The notes under the pieces: model-generated | What the model was told of the DNA's origin: nothing | What the model saw: only the letters and a program-made list of their open reading frames with translations | Databases searched by the model: none | In this document: positions 34,409-49,000 of the stretch, in pieces | Layout of the letters: every line of letters begins with the position of its first letter | How positions within the stretch are numbered: the stretch's first letter is position 1 | From: Takifugu bimaculatus | Lineage: Eukaryota > Chordata > Actinopteri > Tetraodontiformes > Tetraodontidae | Length of the DNA stretch: 64,000 nt | NCBI GenBank assembly: GCA_004026145.2 | Contig: CP034975.1 | Coordinates: forward strand, 23,861,861-23,925,860 | Reading direction: 5' to 3' | Made by a program: the position numbers and the translations under genes

Positions 34409-37180
34409 TTACAATTTCTCATCAAGACTGTCTTCAGATGAAGACGATGAGGTCTGGAAGAGAGGACACACGAAGGCAACAGGTCAGGGATCGTACACGA
34501 AGAAAATGATCAGTGAGGGACACGAAACTGGGCAATCAGGCGAAGTAGCAGAAAGCAAAGCCAGACTTGTCCAACGTGGAATAAAGAGAGTAAGTACTGA
34601 AATGGGCACCAGTATTTAGGCTAAATGTGTAAAACTGGAATGAAGTCACGCACCCTCTCTCTGGCTGCTTCAGTGGGGGTTTCAGGCCTGGAGTTGTCCT
34701 TGTGCCTCTCGTCTCTGCTGGTTTCTGTGGACTGGACCTGGACCTCAGGACACTCTCCTAGCAGCTGGCTTGTAATGTTCACTCCGTTGGCTTTGAGCTG
34801 GTTATAAACGCTCTTTGTAGCCACCAGCATCTCCAGAGAGTTTCCGCTCAGGTGGATCATTTCTACCACCTCACCGTGGCTTCTGTTCTCCACGTTTATT
34901 CCATTGATCTCCACCAGGATGTCCCCGTCTTTTATACCTGCCACATCAGCTGCTTTGTCCTTCACCACCTGTCAAAAAGACCCGCAGAGTTTAAAACTGC
35001 CATTGGGAGTGCAGTTTTAATCATCCTTACCTCACTGAGGAAGTGTCCATCTTTCCCTTCTATGCCATTTAGGTGAAAACCAAAGCTCCCTGAGCTCTTC
35101 TGCATCCTGCACAGTTTTGGCTTGAGCTCTTCTCTCCTCTCTGGTTCTGGAGTGGATGGTTGGGCATGTGTAGGTAAGTACAGGGCCTCTGAGTAACTGG
35201 GAGGTAAGCTGGGATCATTCAGAGTATCAAGGAAGAGCAGAGGGGGCACGTTTCCCTGTGAGAGACAGAAGGGCATCGTTATAAAGGAGGCCTTCGCTTC
35301 ACATTCAGGATATCCTGCAGCGCCGCCACTCACCAGCTTATACATTTTGTCTGTGAATTTGTCCATGACTAGGAAGCAGCAGCTTTGGCCACTCTGCCTG
35401 ATCAAGTCCACGACCTGGTCATGGGTCCAGCTGTCCACCTCCTTGCCATTAACAGCGACCAGCCTGTCCATTTCCTTCAATCCTGAACTTTGTGCTGGGC
35501 TGTTGATTTCAATATCTTTGATAAAGTGTCCTGCAAATCACATGCAAGCCATCAGCTCCCCGCTGACTCTTCACAATAACAGGGAATTCTAGTTACCGTG
35601 CAATTGTGGCCCTACCGTCTTTGTTCTGCTCATAACTGAGTGAGAATCCGAAGCCCGTCGGCCCCTTGCTTAGGTCCGCCACCCGTGGCTTGTGTGGGAG
35701 ATGCTTGATGGAGGCTAGCCAAACCCCTATTGTCTTGGATTTGTTCTTGTAGTACTCATCTGTCTTCGCATCAACCACCAGGAACATCAAACTGCTGCCA
35801 GCCTTCTTCATCTTCTCCACTACCTGACTGTGTGACAAGCCTTCAATGTTCTCCCCGTTAAGCTCCACCAGCCTGTCATCGTTGCTGAGGCCGGCATTGT
35901 GAGCCACACTTCCCGGGACCACCAGTTTGATGAACATACCTGGATTGCCTATAGAGAAGACAACGCAGAAGTTGTGAAGAAGAAGAGGAAGATTTTCATT
36001 GACATCAGAACTCCAGATATCTAAAAATGGATGAATAAAACCCTTTTTTTTCTCTCCAAATGAAGCAGGGTGTACTAAACCATTATTGAGCAATTCTCCT
36101 TTGTTATACTGAGTATGACGTATGTTATACAAAATGACTAAATCCTTAACTAGACCAGACTAGATTAACTTTAGTAAAAACCCCGACAGACCAGCTAAAG
36201 TTGTTACAGGACATGAGATGAAGCCACTGAGAAAGTTGACTCAAGAGAGCTGACTTTTGTCATAATTTTAAATGATAATAAATGTGCAATGCTTCAACAT
36301 TAAGATGTGCTTTATTCATCCCCATGGGGAAATTGAATTATGCATGTGGATGTTGCTACCTTTGGTGCACCTCTGCTACTCACCTTCGGTTGAGGAGAGA
36401 GAGAACCCGAAGCCTGATCTGGAATTCACCAGGTAGCAGAGTTTGGCTTTGGGAACAGCTGCCCCCACTTTGTTGTTTTCAGCTGGTGTTTTCTGAGGGT
36501 TGGCCAAGTCAACTCCCTGAGCTTTGGCTTGTTTGTACGACTCTTCATCCAGGACATAAAATATGACCGATGTTCCGCTGCTTGTCACCATGTCCACCAC
36601 CTGCCCCCCCACCGCAAAGTAAGATATGATGAGGTCAGTTCACTCTGAGTAATACAGCAGTATTGCTTTTTGAATAAAGTCAAACATCAGATGGACAAAC
36701 TCATTTAACCAGTGTTTTAAGGTTGGTATGGAGAGTTTAACTTAGCTACAAGATAACAAGATGATGTCAAGACAAAGCTGTAACTGCGTGTTGTATCTGC
36801 AGGGGCCTGAACACATGCGTTTGTCATCAATGTGCAGCGTTTTACTGTAGTTGTTTCTTTTATGCTGCAGTTTCTGGCTCAGCAGGTCTGGTGGGTTGTG
36901 ATTTCCCCCTTTTAGTGATTTCATTCCTGGTCCAATGAATAATAACAGGGATTGTACAGGAATTGTTGCTTACCTCACCGTGAGGCATCTCATCAACAAA
37001 CGTGCCATTGACGCGCAGAAGTCGGTCTCCATCTTTCAAACCAGCCAGTTCAGCCGGGCCTCCCATTTCCAGGCAGCGGATCAGGTGACCCTCCTCGCCG
37101 TGCTCCGACCTCAGGTAGAAGCCGAACGTTTGGCCCGGCTTCTTGTTAAGGGAGATCACTTTAGGCCTGAATCCAGACAT
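34409..37180 (-). CDS. pdzk1: PDZK1 (NHERF3), four-PDZ scaffold protein
   Basis: Exons in transcript order: 36974-37180, 36384-36600, 35616-35948, 35334-35530, 35031-35255, 34654-34968 and 34409-34453 (1,539 nt, 512 residues; human about 519). The four PDZ domains are marked by their ligand-binding loops: FGFYL at 19-23, FGFSL at 133-137, FGFSL at 241-245 and FGFHL at 376-380. Each is followed by an aPxxxAGL-type segment and a VNG or ING (LRVNG, VELNG, VAVNG, VEINGINV). The C-terminus is TSSSSSEDSLDEKL. The start MSGFRPKV lies four bases after an acceptor (AATCTCAG at 37185-37192), implying a 5' untranslated exon upstream. The family anchors transporters and SR-BI at apical or plasma membranes through their C-terminal tails. 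No defects are seen. Confidence 0.93.
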
Positions 37181-38328
37181 GTCCTGAGATTGGAGGGAGT
37201 TCAGATGGTTTTGATATCGATCGTTTCTCTCCAAATAATGTAATTAAGACGATACTCCCAATGCCCGCCTTATGATAAGGAGTTATGATAAGGTTTTTAA
37301 AAAATGTCTTCTCAAAACCTTAAAGAAGTTGCACACATTAACCTTTAAAATGCGTCTCCTGCCACCTTCACCTCTCCAACACAGATATTTCATATGAGAA
37401 ACTGGAAGAACACATGAAAAGATATTCTTCCTGGTCAGCAGAGACAGTTAATGGTTAGCAGGACCAGCTGACTGTGCTGACGGCAAAGTTTTATAAGGAC
37501 GGCCTGGACTTTGATTATTACTGTAAATCTGTCGTGTTAGGGAGGGAGCTGTCCGCACACACAGTGCACTACAGGTAGAAAGATGATTCTCACCCATTGA
37601 GGGGTCATTTATATGAAACATTTGTCTGTTTTCTTAACACAGATGCTCTCGTGCCATTCAAACCAAAGGCAGATTTCCTAATCTAATACATCCGTTTGTC
37701 GTCCTCACAGGTGCCACGTCTCTAGTGGAATTCACACTAATTTCATCAACTTGCTTTTTAGTGAAGGCAGAAGAGATCTGAAGTTTCAATTATAGTCCTT
37801 ATATTCTAATCAGGAGTCAAACATTCCAACATACAGTAAATCAACAGCTGTACATATCATTCACTTCATTTTAAACTTTGTTACTTCAATAATGTATTAA
37901 TATTGTGTAGTTTTTTAGCTGTTGCTAGAATGATCACTCTTGTCATCAGATTCAACAACAGAAAAAATCATTTATTTTTATATATTTCTATAAAACACCC
38001 TAACAAATGCCACAACCCTACAGGTCATCAGCATTTCCAAACATTGGTACTAACAATAGCTGCTAAATCATCATCTATACTCTTCTATAAGCCTCCTGGA
38101 CCATTTGGTGATAGCAAACAATCCCAAAACCTCAGGAATTCCTTGCTAGGAATGTTTACCCTTGAACAATGCAGATCCACCAAGTACGACAGTGTACACT
38201 GTTAATTTGAAGTTACCCTTTATAAATAGCCTCACCTGCCTCTTTCTGCTTGGGTTCTCAGACAGAAGAAGAAACTCACCTGTCACAGTTTCTATTGTAG
38301 CTCCAACCTTTCCGGCCCCTCATGCTCT

Positions 38329-38400
38329 CCCTCCTCCTCCTCCTCCTCCTCCTCCTCCTCCTCCTCCTCCTCCTCCTCCTCCTCCTCCCTCCTTCCTCCT
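38329..38400. repeat. (CCT)n polypyrimidine tract
   Basis: About 70 bp of CCT trinucleotides, a homopurine-homopyrimidine mirror repeat able to form triplex DNA. Reading frames through it give poly-Pro or poly-Arg and are not genes. Confidence 0.95.
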
Positions 38401-38989
38401 GCTGCTGACAGGACTTTAACAGAGCAAAGGTGAGTCTGAAGGCTGCGTTATCCAACAACGATCTGTTATATTGGCCCCGTGCAATGTGACCCAAGAAAAA
38501 AACAAATACCAGAAAATTGTGTGTCGCTGCACAGTTCAGACATCCTGCATCCTAAAAACCAATAGAATAGGGACAAACATAAGCAAACCCCCCAAATTCA
38601 AACCAATGGGTAGCTTTTATGACAGCAATCCCTCAGGTGAAGATGAGCATGCCAAGAGACTCCCACTGTGTGTATTCATTCATGCTTAATCAGTTCGATA
38701 TCTGGATCCAAGCCTCCATCTCTCTCCTTCAAAATTATTTTTAGTGACTTAACTTATAAACTGAACAGCAACTGTTAGCGGCCTCGACAAATGATCCGTT
38801 TCAGAGAGGTGGGGTATAATTTGGCTGATCTGATAAGTGTGGGAGAGTCTTTGGTAATAAAGAGATTATGAAGTGCTCAGCCTGTGGTGGGGCAAAGGTG
38901 GGAGAAATTGAGATGAAACAAATCTGGACGGTGTAAAGGGTAAAAGTTAATTCATTACTGGTGTCCAGAGGGAGGCACAGTTGCATAAC

Positions 38990-39199
38990 TACACACACAC
39001 ACACAAACTTTCAAAGGCATAATGCATTACCCAGCTCCTCATCTAACACTAACCATCCTAACTAAACCCCCAATCCTGACCCTAACCCGAACCGAAACCC
39101 AATCCTAACCTCAACATTAAACCCATGTGTTAACCCTTAAACGGTCCTTTGAAGTTATCAAGACCAGTCAAAATGTCCTCACTTTGCTAGCATGTACAA

Positions 39200-39259
<60 letters not shown>

Positions 39260-39262
39260 GCA
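38990..39262. repeat. dispersed fish repeat flanked by (CA)n, copy 1
   Basis: ACACACAC, then CATTACCCAGCTCCTCATCTAACACTAACC, a series of telomere-like CCTAACCC units, CCTTTGAAGTT, AAAATGTCCTCACTTTG, ending in a long (CA)n at 39199-39257. The same order of blocks occurs at 44430-44645. Confidence 0.7.
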
Positions 39263-41319
39263 ACAACAGTGTTTTCAATTGAAGAAATTAATTCACATCT
39301 TCCACAATCAGTCAATCAATTTTACTTCATTTCATTAAATATTCAGGGTAAAAAAATGTCTCAGTCTGAGTGAAGAAGAGTCACGATGGGTTTCCAAACA
39401 TGCTGTTGCCACCTAGCGGACTGTTGCCCTTAGATGCTAAGGAATAGAGAGGAATCAAGTGTCCTGGGTTTTAATTTGGATTTTATACACTTGACATTAC
39501 TATTAATCCAATTTAACACATAGAAAATGAAACCCGGTGTTTTTTTCCTGGAAAGACAGTTCCAGTTTTTTGGATGATCCAAATTTTAAAAGGTCTCACA
39601 CCTTAAAGCCAGAGGAGAGGAACGTTGAAATGTCCTAAATGTCAACCAGTCAGCTGGTCACCTGGAATCACCGTCAATACTGAATTTGAATTGATAACTT
39701 TAACAATAATAAATGAATTTAAATATGATTCTGCCTGCAGCTGCTCTTAATCTACCTCTATGAGAGACTATTTCCAGCCCCCCTTTGCCTGTTGCTTTCC
39801 TGCTCAACATTCCATTTCTTGGAATAAACAATCATTCGCTTGATGGACTGAAAGAATCTTTTCCTGTGTCATGCTCCTCTCCTGTTCTTCACACTATGAT
39901 ATCTTACAGTCTGTGACCTCTACAATCATGTGAACTGATTCATGGCCGTCCCCATCCTCTACTACACCCCGAAGAGCCAGTCTTCCCTCACTATGTTTAC
40001 CGCCAACAGAAAAAGAGGAAAAAGAAGAACGGACCTTCACCCCTTAAACGGAACCTCTGCTGCGGATCAACAGTAAAGCAGCGAAGGTGCAGCGTCACAA
40101 GATGGAGATGTGTGTGGTGAAGTGCACCCCCAGGAGTTCTCTCACCCTGCCTTCACCTGCAGCGGAGTGTCCCTAATCAGCACATCATGCCAGGTTGTGA
40201 TTATGACACTCAAACGGGACGAGTTTCTCTCTTCAGCTTGATTGGGATCCTCACGTGTTGTGATTGTCTGACCCGGCCGGCCTCACACAGCTAATGAGGC
40301 CTGGATAATGATTACAGACAGGCTGAGCAAAATAGTGCCCCCCTCCCCCAAACTCCTCACCCCCCTCCTAAATTTAGTTTTCTCAGGAATCACTTGAGCA
40401 TTCAAAGGCCAAGCAGATGCCCTCTGCGCCCCCTCCCCCAGCAACAGGGCAGCTCCAAGGCGGTGGCATTTCAGCCTCCTCCTGTGCAACAAAACTCCCA
40501 TTGCTGAATAATCTCATCTGTCATTTTAACGTGTGAAAAGAGCAATAATAAAGTTTTATACATTTTTACCTGTAACAGAAATAAACATGCTCTACCATTT
40601 TTTTAACTGAGCTGAATGAACTATTCAAACACAACAAAGAATTTGAGATGTTTTCAATTTTAAATTTACAGTTGGCTAAAAACACCTTTGCATGAGGCGT
40701 GATCCGGAGGGTTTCCTTCTATACAGGTGGGGTGCGTCTGAAGTCTTTCACAGGTTTACCTGCGGATTTGCATTTGATTCAAATGGTTGTAACCGTGTGA
40801 GGTTTAACGAGCTCGAACCTTTACGGCCACCAGTCGAAAGATCCGTGCTCATCATTATATGCTGTCATTGGCTTCTTATTTCAATATGCTCAAAGACCAC
40901 ACGGGGGCGCATGTGCACAGGGATCAGCTCTAGATTTCACTGGCAGCTGGATGAGACCGAGCCAAACATCCTTATGAACGCGGCTCTTATCACAGGTCAC
41001 CTCCATTGACAAGAACCCCCTAACGTTTGTAAAGACACTTGGTTAAAAATTGCCCAGTGACCCCATTGTGCTTGAAATGTAATTTAGGCAAGTGAACGCG
41101 GCGTGTTTGCACACAACTGTCGAAGTGACGGTAAAGTCTTTGCATCGTCAGTCAAAACCGCCCCAGTAACTATGAATCACGTTAAAGAAGTAAAGAAGTG
41201 CCGCTGCTCATTCAAGTGATTCCGCCTCAGGTTTGTGCTTGTATTCTTCATCTGATCATAAGCTTGGAGAGTCGGATGGAATTCTGGCATTTAGTGGTTT
41301 AAGTCCATCAAAGAAAACA

Positions 41320-41322
<3 letters not shown>

Positions 41323-41372
<50 letters not shown>

Positions 41373-41395
41373 CTCCCCCCCCCCCCCCCCCCCCC
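41323..41395. repeat. (CT)n followed by poly-C upstream of the CCK receptor start
   Basis: A (CT)23 tract at 41323-41368 is followed by 21 C at 41375-41395, ending about 295 bp before the start codon. It is probably in the promoter or 5' untranslated region. Confidence 0.95.
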
Positions 41396-41689
41396 ACACA
41401 CCTTATGACATTATTCCCGCACTCGCTCCAAGCGCAGCTCCTCCACCGCTGCGCGCAGAAGAAGCAAAGGCGGACTAAGACGCGTCCTGTGCAGAAAATC
41501 CCCGAGGAAAAAGAGTTAAAGCATAGATTATTGTTTGCAGGAATGTGTTGATTTGCTTGAGAACCATGGATGCAGACAGAAGTTTTTCCATCTCAGAGGA
41601 TCAGACAAAAATGGAGGGAATGCCCGAAGCAAACTTTTGTTAACCAGAATCTAGATTAGACTTTTTGCATTTTATTATATTTTTTTAAA

Positions 41690-44600
41690 ATGGACCTTTG
41701 TGTGAGAAATGAAACATCCGTGTCTGCAGAATGTGTCGGGGCGCAAACTGACGCGCTCCAGATCGGATTGGGTAATGGAAGCCTGGGGACGTCAAACATC
41801 AGCCACGGCGGTAACGTCTCCACAGCCCTCACACCCCAGCGCACGAGGGAGAAAGGTGAGTGGACACGGGTGCGATTAGAACCCACCGCAACGTGACAAA
41901 TCAATCCAAAAACACACATCTTTGTGTTCGATGTAAAAGTCGAGAAAAGGCAAAACCAGTCACCCCCAAACAAGAGGGAAGGAACGATGAATTCTGGACA
42001 TGAATCAAAGTAGCAGGAGAGCGGAGAGGAGTCGCTCGTGCACTGAGATGACTGTTGGTGTTTGTGGCTTTTCCCTCCTCACTGAATCAGGCATCAGGGG
42101 GAAAGTGTGTCACGCCAGGATTCAAATCCTGAGCATTGCATGACCTCGGTTTCCTGCTGTCAGCCTGTTTAATACCAGTTTCTATTTTTGAACATTTCAG
42201 AGTCTGTTATCAAAAACACTTATGTCTCACTGTGAAATCCTCCCAGGCAACTTTGAGATTTTGGGCTATAGCTGAAGCTAAAACGAAGGAAGGAGTGAAG
42301 AGAAATCTCAGCTTTCTCTCAGCATCCACCTGATTTTTTTTGTTTTAATCAATCACCATCTCCATCCTTCAGTGGCCGTTTGAATGTCGGCGTGGCGGTG
42401 ACTGCTGAGACCGATGCTGTTCACCGTTAAAGCCTCTCAAAAAGAGAAATAGATTCTAGAATCAAATCTGTGGAGACAAATCTGGACCCAGAGTAAATGC
42501 TGCCGAGCACAGACCGCACACACCACAGTCGCCGCTCTCTCTGGGACCCGTTCTCTGGGGTCTGTGTGAGATTTAGCAGCATCTAAAGGTGAGAATAAAG
42601 ACAGCAAGATTTCAACCCTGTCCTTGGTCTCTTGTCCCCCAGATGAGCATCACTATAAATGGGAGCTTCTATAAAACACAGTGCAATAACATCTGTCCCT
42701 GATGCGCTAACGTCATTAAACACTATAAAAACAGGTCCACACATTTTGCTTTTATTTATGTAGTATGATGCTATTCAAAATGGTTCCAGCTTTAGGTTGG
42801 TTTATCTTAGTAAATTAACCTGATCAGTCGAAATGAATGAGCCAACATAGAAACAGCAGCGCAACACCACGTGTTTGTCTGAAGTGTAAAATACCACACC
42901 GCTGAGACTCCTCGCCAGGTCACGGGATGGACAGACACAAAGGAAAACAGTGTTTTAGATGCTCAGACTGTTGTTTGTGGTCCGAAAGACACAACACTTG
43001 ATGGTGATGGTGTCTTCTTGAGTGAGCAGCTGAAATGCTAAACCAGCCAGCAGGGAGGCCGGTATGCTGGGGTGCTTCCTGATGTGTGGTTGACACCCAT
43101 AATATGGATCATGACAGTTACCTGCAGTCAGGGTCTTTTACAATGAAAACCATAAATAAATAACGTGTCCATTACAGATTTTGGTTCTAGGATTTTTCCT
43201 TTTTAGGGAGTCCATCCTCCCTCAGATTTTATTGTACCTCTTAAAGGGAAGTGGAAAGCTCTTCTTGGACAGATACCCACAGTGCTGTTACAATCTATAT
43301 ATAACCCTAATCCTAATGCTTGATTGTAAAATATAAATGCTTAATGTGTTTCCGTAAGAAGTAGCTGTGCAATGTGGTGAACTTGAATTCCAATCAACAC
43401 TGCCCCCTACTGGTAGACACTTGAGAAACATTCATAAAAAATGCATAGATGCAAAAGCTTATAGTAGACAGCAACAGTTTCTTTTAGAACTGCATAAGTT
43501 GCTAAATGACAGTGGAATAAACAAACTTTATGCTGTAGACGCGACCAGATTTTTCCAAACTCTTTCACATTTTTTCCCCCAAATTGAAATGAAACGGTTA
43601 CTTTCAAGAGTTCTCATGATCTAAACAACAGAACCTCCTGAGCGCAAGTCATAACTTATAATTCTTAAGTCTGATTGGAACAATTTTGAGGGTCTGAACT
43701 GTTGATTAGACACAACATGACATCGTCAGATGGGACTGAGCTGCCGCACAAAAACGTTATTCACTCCTATTGTATGGAGGCACTTTGAGTTTGATCATTC
43801 TGCTTTCATGCTTTTCCATTATCGTTCACCCCCGCATCATGTCACTCAAGATTATGATTTGTTTCTAGTTTTTTCATGACTGACTTGTCTCTTTTGAGCA
43901 TCTCCGCGATATCTTTCTATCTGCTGGGGAACAATGTTACCAGCTGTCACCGTCACCACACACTGTCATCGCAGTAATTCAGTGGATTTGCTCATTGTTC
44001 TCATCATTAGGAGCACAGATGACAAATCTGGGGCCTCACGGTTTCATTTCCTATGGCAGGACTTTATTGTTCGAGTGTGTGACATTTATGGGCTGACAGT
44101 TACACATGTTTTTGCCATTTTTATTAATCTGATTATACAATATTGGTGGTTAAAAACTACTGACATAATGGCCTGTGTTTGTTTTAACCATTGCACAAAC
44201 TGCACTGCTCTAGGTGGCCAAAAAGGTTGAAAGTAACTAAACTCTATAAAAGGAGGTATAGAAGAAATATAAAGCAGCAAGATAATCAGGGTTAAATAAA
44301 TACAAAGCAGTGAAACTGGCTCTACGCAAACTGTCTTGAGAAGAATGTTATTGTCAAATAATGCTATATAATCAGAACTGAAATAAATAAATAAATAAAG
44401 AAACAAATTTAGCAGAGAAGTGGGAGGAAATGTACTCATTGGAAAACACATACATTATCCAGCTCTTTATACTACTTTTATACTCATTCTAATCATCCCA
44501 ACTAATTCTCCAACATAAACCAAATTCAAACATCCACCTTAAAACCACATCTTAACTCTCAAACACTCCCTTAATGTCGCACAGCCCAGCCAAAATGGCC

Positions 44601-46017
44601 CCACTTCACAAACCTAGAACAATGAAGATGCGATTGCACACAAATTTGGCTGTGGTAATAAAAGAATCTTTCCTTTTCAGAGCCACAAATGAACTGATGC
44701 CTGAATTCATTCACTTAATGAATGTATGAAAGTGGTAGTGATTGAATGACTGGATGAGTGAATGCATGGACGTTCCTTCTTCCTATAGCGGAGCTGATCT
44801 CCAGCCCTCCCTTCTAAAGCTGATTTAACCCTCTTGTATTTCTGTTGCATTGTTGGAGTGCAGGAGGTCTGCAGCTCTTGTGCAGCAACAAAAGTGTTTT
44901 TTTCCCACTAACTCCATTTCATCTGCGCTGGGGATGAAGTTGGCTTTGTGAGCAGGCTTACATGTGACATTTACCATGCTGGATTAGCCACTAGCTGTGA
45001 CATTTACCAATAGCTGTGTCCTACTGGAGCGGGGCTGAATATTTCCCCTGATGGGATTAAAAGGGACACACCGCTTACATGTGAGACGGAGGGGTGAACA
45101 TATTTCACAGTCAGATAACATCTGCAAGAGCCTCAAATATTTATGGGTGGACTACTACCAGAGGACAAACTCGAGCTCCCACACAGTTGGACAGTCAGTT
45201 GCTGGACTCTAGCACAAAAGTTTGCTCAACTGTTCACAGGTCCGGACTTTAGATACTTAAATAAGTATCTCCTCTGGTGTCGGGTTTCCAATTTAGGCCC
45301 TCTGTTATCGTCCATCTGCTTCCGTTCCCCTAAATATTATACGGAGATGTGACATTGCTGTTCAGTCTCAATGGGGCTGTTGTCAGTTTTCTTGACCAGT
45401 TTTTGTTGTGACGAGGTTCATTTGGAGCTCATTCTTCAGACAGCAGGAATAAAAATAAACGCAGGACAGACCATCAGTCATCTGATTTTTTATCTTTGCT
45501 AAAATGATCGACAATCTAGTGATAGCGTTGAGCCTGTATCGTTGTTTCCAAGTATTTCCACTTGATCTCTTGCTTATTTTTGAGGGTGAAAAGAGGAAAA
45601 ACACCAGCGTTTATGCCAAGTCTTTCTTTGCTTCTGTTGCTCGGACCATTTCTCAAGATTTCCCTGCAGAACCCCAGTTACAGGGCTAAAATCTTTTTTG
45701 TGCTGAGACCAAAACCGTGAAGCTTATTGCCAGAGGGATTCAGACAGGCTTTATGTATTCATAAATCTCACTTTCTTATTTTTTTCTTTAATATCCTTTT
45801 CTTTCTCTTTGGGCCTGACCTTTATCATCTAGTGTTAATTCTATTTCTGTGTTGTACTTGATTTGTTCTTGAGCACTTTGTAATGTTTTTGTAATATTTT
45901 CCTGAAAGGTGCCACATGGTACGAAAATAAGACCTAATAATAACATTATTGGATATAATTTTCCACCCATCCATCCATCCATCCATCCATCCATCCATCC
46001 ATCCATCCACCCATCAT

Positions 46018-46050
<33 letters not shown>

Positions 46051-49000
46051 ATCCATCCATCATCCATCCATCCATCCATCCATCCATCCATCCATCCATC
46101 CATCCATCCATCCATCCATCCATCCATCCATCCATCCATCCATCCATCCATCCATCCATCCATCCATCCATCCATCCATCCATCCATCCATCCATCCATC
46201 CATCCATCATCCATCCATCCATCCATCCATCCATCCATCCATCCATCCATCCATCCATCCATCCATCCATCCATCCATCCATCCAGTGGGTTTTTGTTCA
46301 CAGCCATTTAACCCTGATCAAGGCCACATTCACAGTCAACTAATGCTAATACTCACCATGTTTCACTCTTGTCAACAGACAGAACCACAGACATGGATGG
46401 ATGTTGTTATTAATCTTTATAAAAGTCTCCCAGCAATAGTGAATCCTCCTATGGCCGGAGCGCTCCATGCTTGTGGAGGTCTCTTCAGCTGAACAGTCTC
46501 CTGACACCTTAACAAGCAATGAAAAAGTAGGAGAATAACAGTAGCAGTGATAGACTGAAACTCCTCAGTTATCACGTTCATAAGGTGCGTAAGAGCAGGA
46601 ACAGTCCACACAGGACCCAACTGTGAGATTTAATGGACTCTTTTCCCTTCATGCCCTGTGCTTGCTCCACTATTAAATCTGCACTTCAATTGTCAGTGGT
46701 TCTGAGCATGCGGCTGGTTGAGGGTCAGTGACAAATTGTGATCAGGTAAAAGTCTGTAAAGGTGTTGACTTTAATTCTGTTAATGCATAAAAAGGTCAAC
46801 TGCAGAATACAAAAGCACAATTGCGTTCCAAATATAGAGAACAAAAACGAGGCTGCTGTATTCAACTAGTCAGCCAACCAGACCGCCATAAATCAGCCAT
46901 ACAAATAAATCTCAGGATTTAAAGCCTCGCTGTGCTTCAAGAGTTAGAAGTAGCACCACGAACACAGCGGAAATCAATTGGCTTCAACTGCAACACCTCC
47001 TCAGGCGAGAGACAGGATAATTAAGATGTTGCTTCCTCTCTAGAACACTCATGTCTGTAACCTGTCATTGCGCTCATGCAGATGAGCTGCACGTATGTAC
47101 ACACAGGACTCTACTGCTGGCTGCTGCCATATGGGGAACACTTTCCTTGCTTGCTACTGATTTATTGTTGCTTTTTTTCAGATTTCAGATTGCTACAAAT
47201 AACAAGTGCTAAATATGTTGTGTTAGTGAGAGTAATGAGACAATAACCAGAAGACTCATCATCAGGAATATGCATTCACATCTCCTTCAGATGGGGACAT
47301 TCTGTTCTGTGGTTAAAACCCCTTTGCAGAAAGTGTAAAAGCTGCAATTTCATCCATTTTAGGACAAAAATACACTTCCCGATTCATGTGTGATGGGTCG
47401 TGTTTGGCCTCGCCTGTGTGTGTGTACGTGTGTGTATAATAACAGCCATTTTCCAATGCTTCCTGCTTCTAATGGAAAGAGGAAGGAGAGGAAGTGGATA
47501 GTGATTAAAGCAAAGGATGAGATGGAAAAGGGTAAAGATCAAAGGAGATCACCTGAAAGAAGGAACAAGCACTGAAAACTTAATGGAAGGAAGAGAGAGA
47601 GACAGATTAGGGGGAGGAAAAATATGGAATACTGAAGTGTAGCTGAGCTCCAAAATGGATCCCTGGAAACAAAACACGTGGATAAGAAATGTGAGGACAC
47701 TTCGTCCAAAAGCTGATCTGTTACAGAAGGCAACGCGACAGCGGCCTGATGAAACACATGAATGTTAACGGTTTAAACTGAGCAGAACCGAAAGCTGTGA
47801 TGAACGAACTAAATAAAGCAGTATTTTAAGTTTAAGTAAACCCCAGTGCTGTCTAAATCAGAACACAAATGGGATAAATAGAATGAACTCTAAACTATAA
47901 AGCTAGTATAAGCTACCAACAGTCGCAGTTGTTCAGAGAAGCAAACACATCTACACTTTGCGAGGGGCCAGAAATGTTGAACATCTTGGACCTATTGTTC
48001 AGGTGTCAGTCAGGAAGCATCTGATACTTTATTGTTAAATGCTTTTCTTGTTTAGAGGGAGCCACCAGCTGTTATAATGGCCGTCACATCATATTGCACA
48101 TACATATAGAAGCAAATCAATGAATGAATGAATAGATCGTGCACTCAGCGTGACACAGTAAAACTCTTTGTTGTGTGCTTGTGTGTGGGACAGATGGGGA
48201 CCTCACACTGCGGATCCTGCTCTACGCACTCATCTTCCTCGTGAGCATGATCGGGAACCTGCTCATCATCGTGGTGCTGACGGTCAACAAGCGCATGCGG
48301 ACCGTGACCAACACCTTCCTGCTGTCGCTGGCTGTCAGCGACCTGATGATGGCCGTGTTCTGCATGCCCTTCACCCTCATCCCCAGCATACTGAAGAACT
48401 TCATCTTTGGTGCCGCCATGTGCAAGATCGTGTCCTACTTTATGGGTGAGACAAAGGATGAACTTCAGCAGTGATGAGAGACCAGGGGAAATTGAAACAG
48501 TTTTCTCAGATTGAACCCAAATTAGTCTCGGCCGGAGCCTCCTGCAGTGGAAGTGCTGCCTCGTCTGGTAATCAGTCTGATCAACTTTAATGGAGATGGC
48601 GAAGAAATTATTGAAATAGTTGCTGTCATATTAAATGGAATCGAAAATCATCGGTGAAAAATAAATCATCAGATGTCTTCATGGAAGCTATGAAATGTCA
48701 CCTGTGTCACATTTAGAGCAGCAGTGCTACATCAGCAATAACAGCAACTCCTTCGTCAAACTAGCTGAATTATTAAGAATTGAAAAGCAATTTCTGAAGA
48801 GATGAGATTCCAAATGATTATTAAAAAAGTTGTTACCGTTACAGCAAATTTCTGCTGATCTTTTGCCTTTAAGTAATATTTTTAATAGGAAAGTAAGCTT
48901 GGCCAGATATCACTGTGATATTACTTTAAGGTTCATATACAACAAAAAAGTGAGAAATAAATCATTTCAGAATCTGCAGAGAAAACATTACGTGAATCAT

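Larger units (their letters stand above)
37250..41310. other. intergenic region between pdzk1 and the CCK receptor gene
   Basis: No splice-supported coding frame. It holds the presumed promoter and 5' untranslated exon of pdzk1 near the left end, a (CCT)n tract at 38329-38400 and a dispersed CA-ended repeat at 38990-39262. GC-richer sequence at 39940-40500 has no recognisable product. Confidence 0.5.
41856..48193 (+). other. large intron 1 of cckbr
   Basis: 6.3 kb intron with no nested gene. It holds a dispersed repeat copy at 44430-44645, an ATCC array at 45966-46285 and a composition-wise unusual stretch at about 44800-45060 that may be conserved non-coding sequence. Confidence 0.7.

Noticed and set aside
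38276..38494. Poly-Arg and poly-Pro frames
   Set aside because: Produced by the (CCT)n tract.
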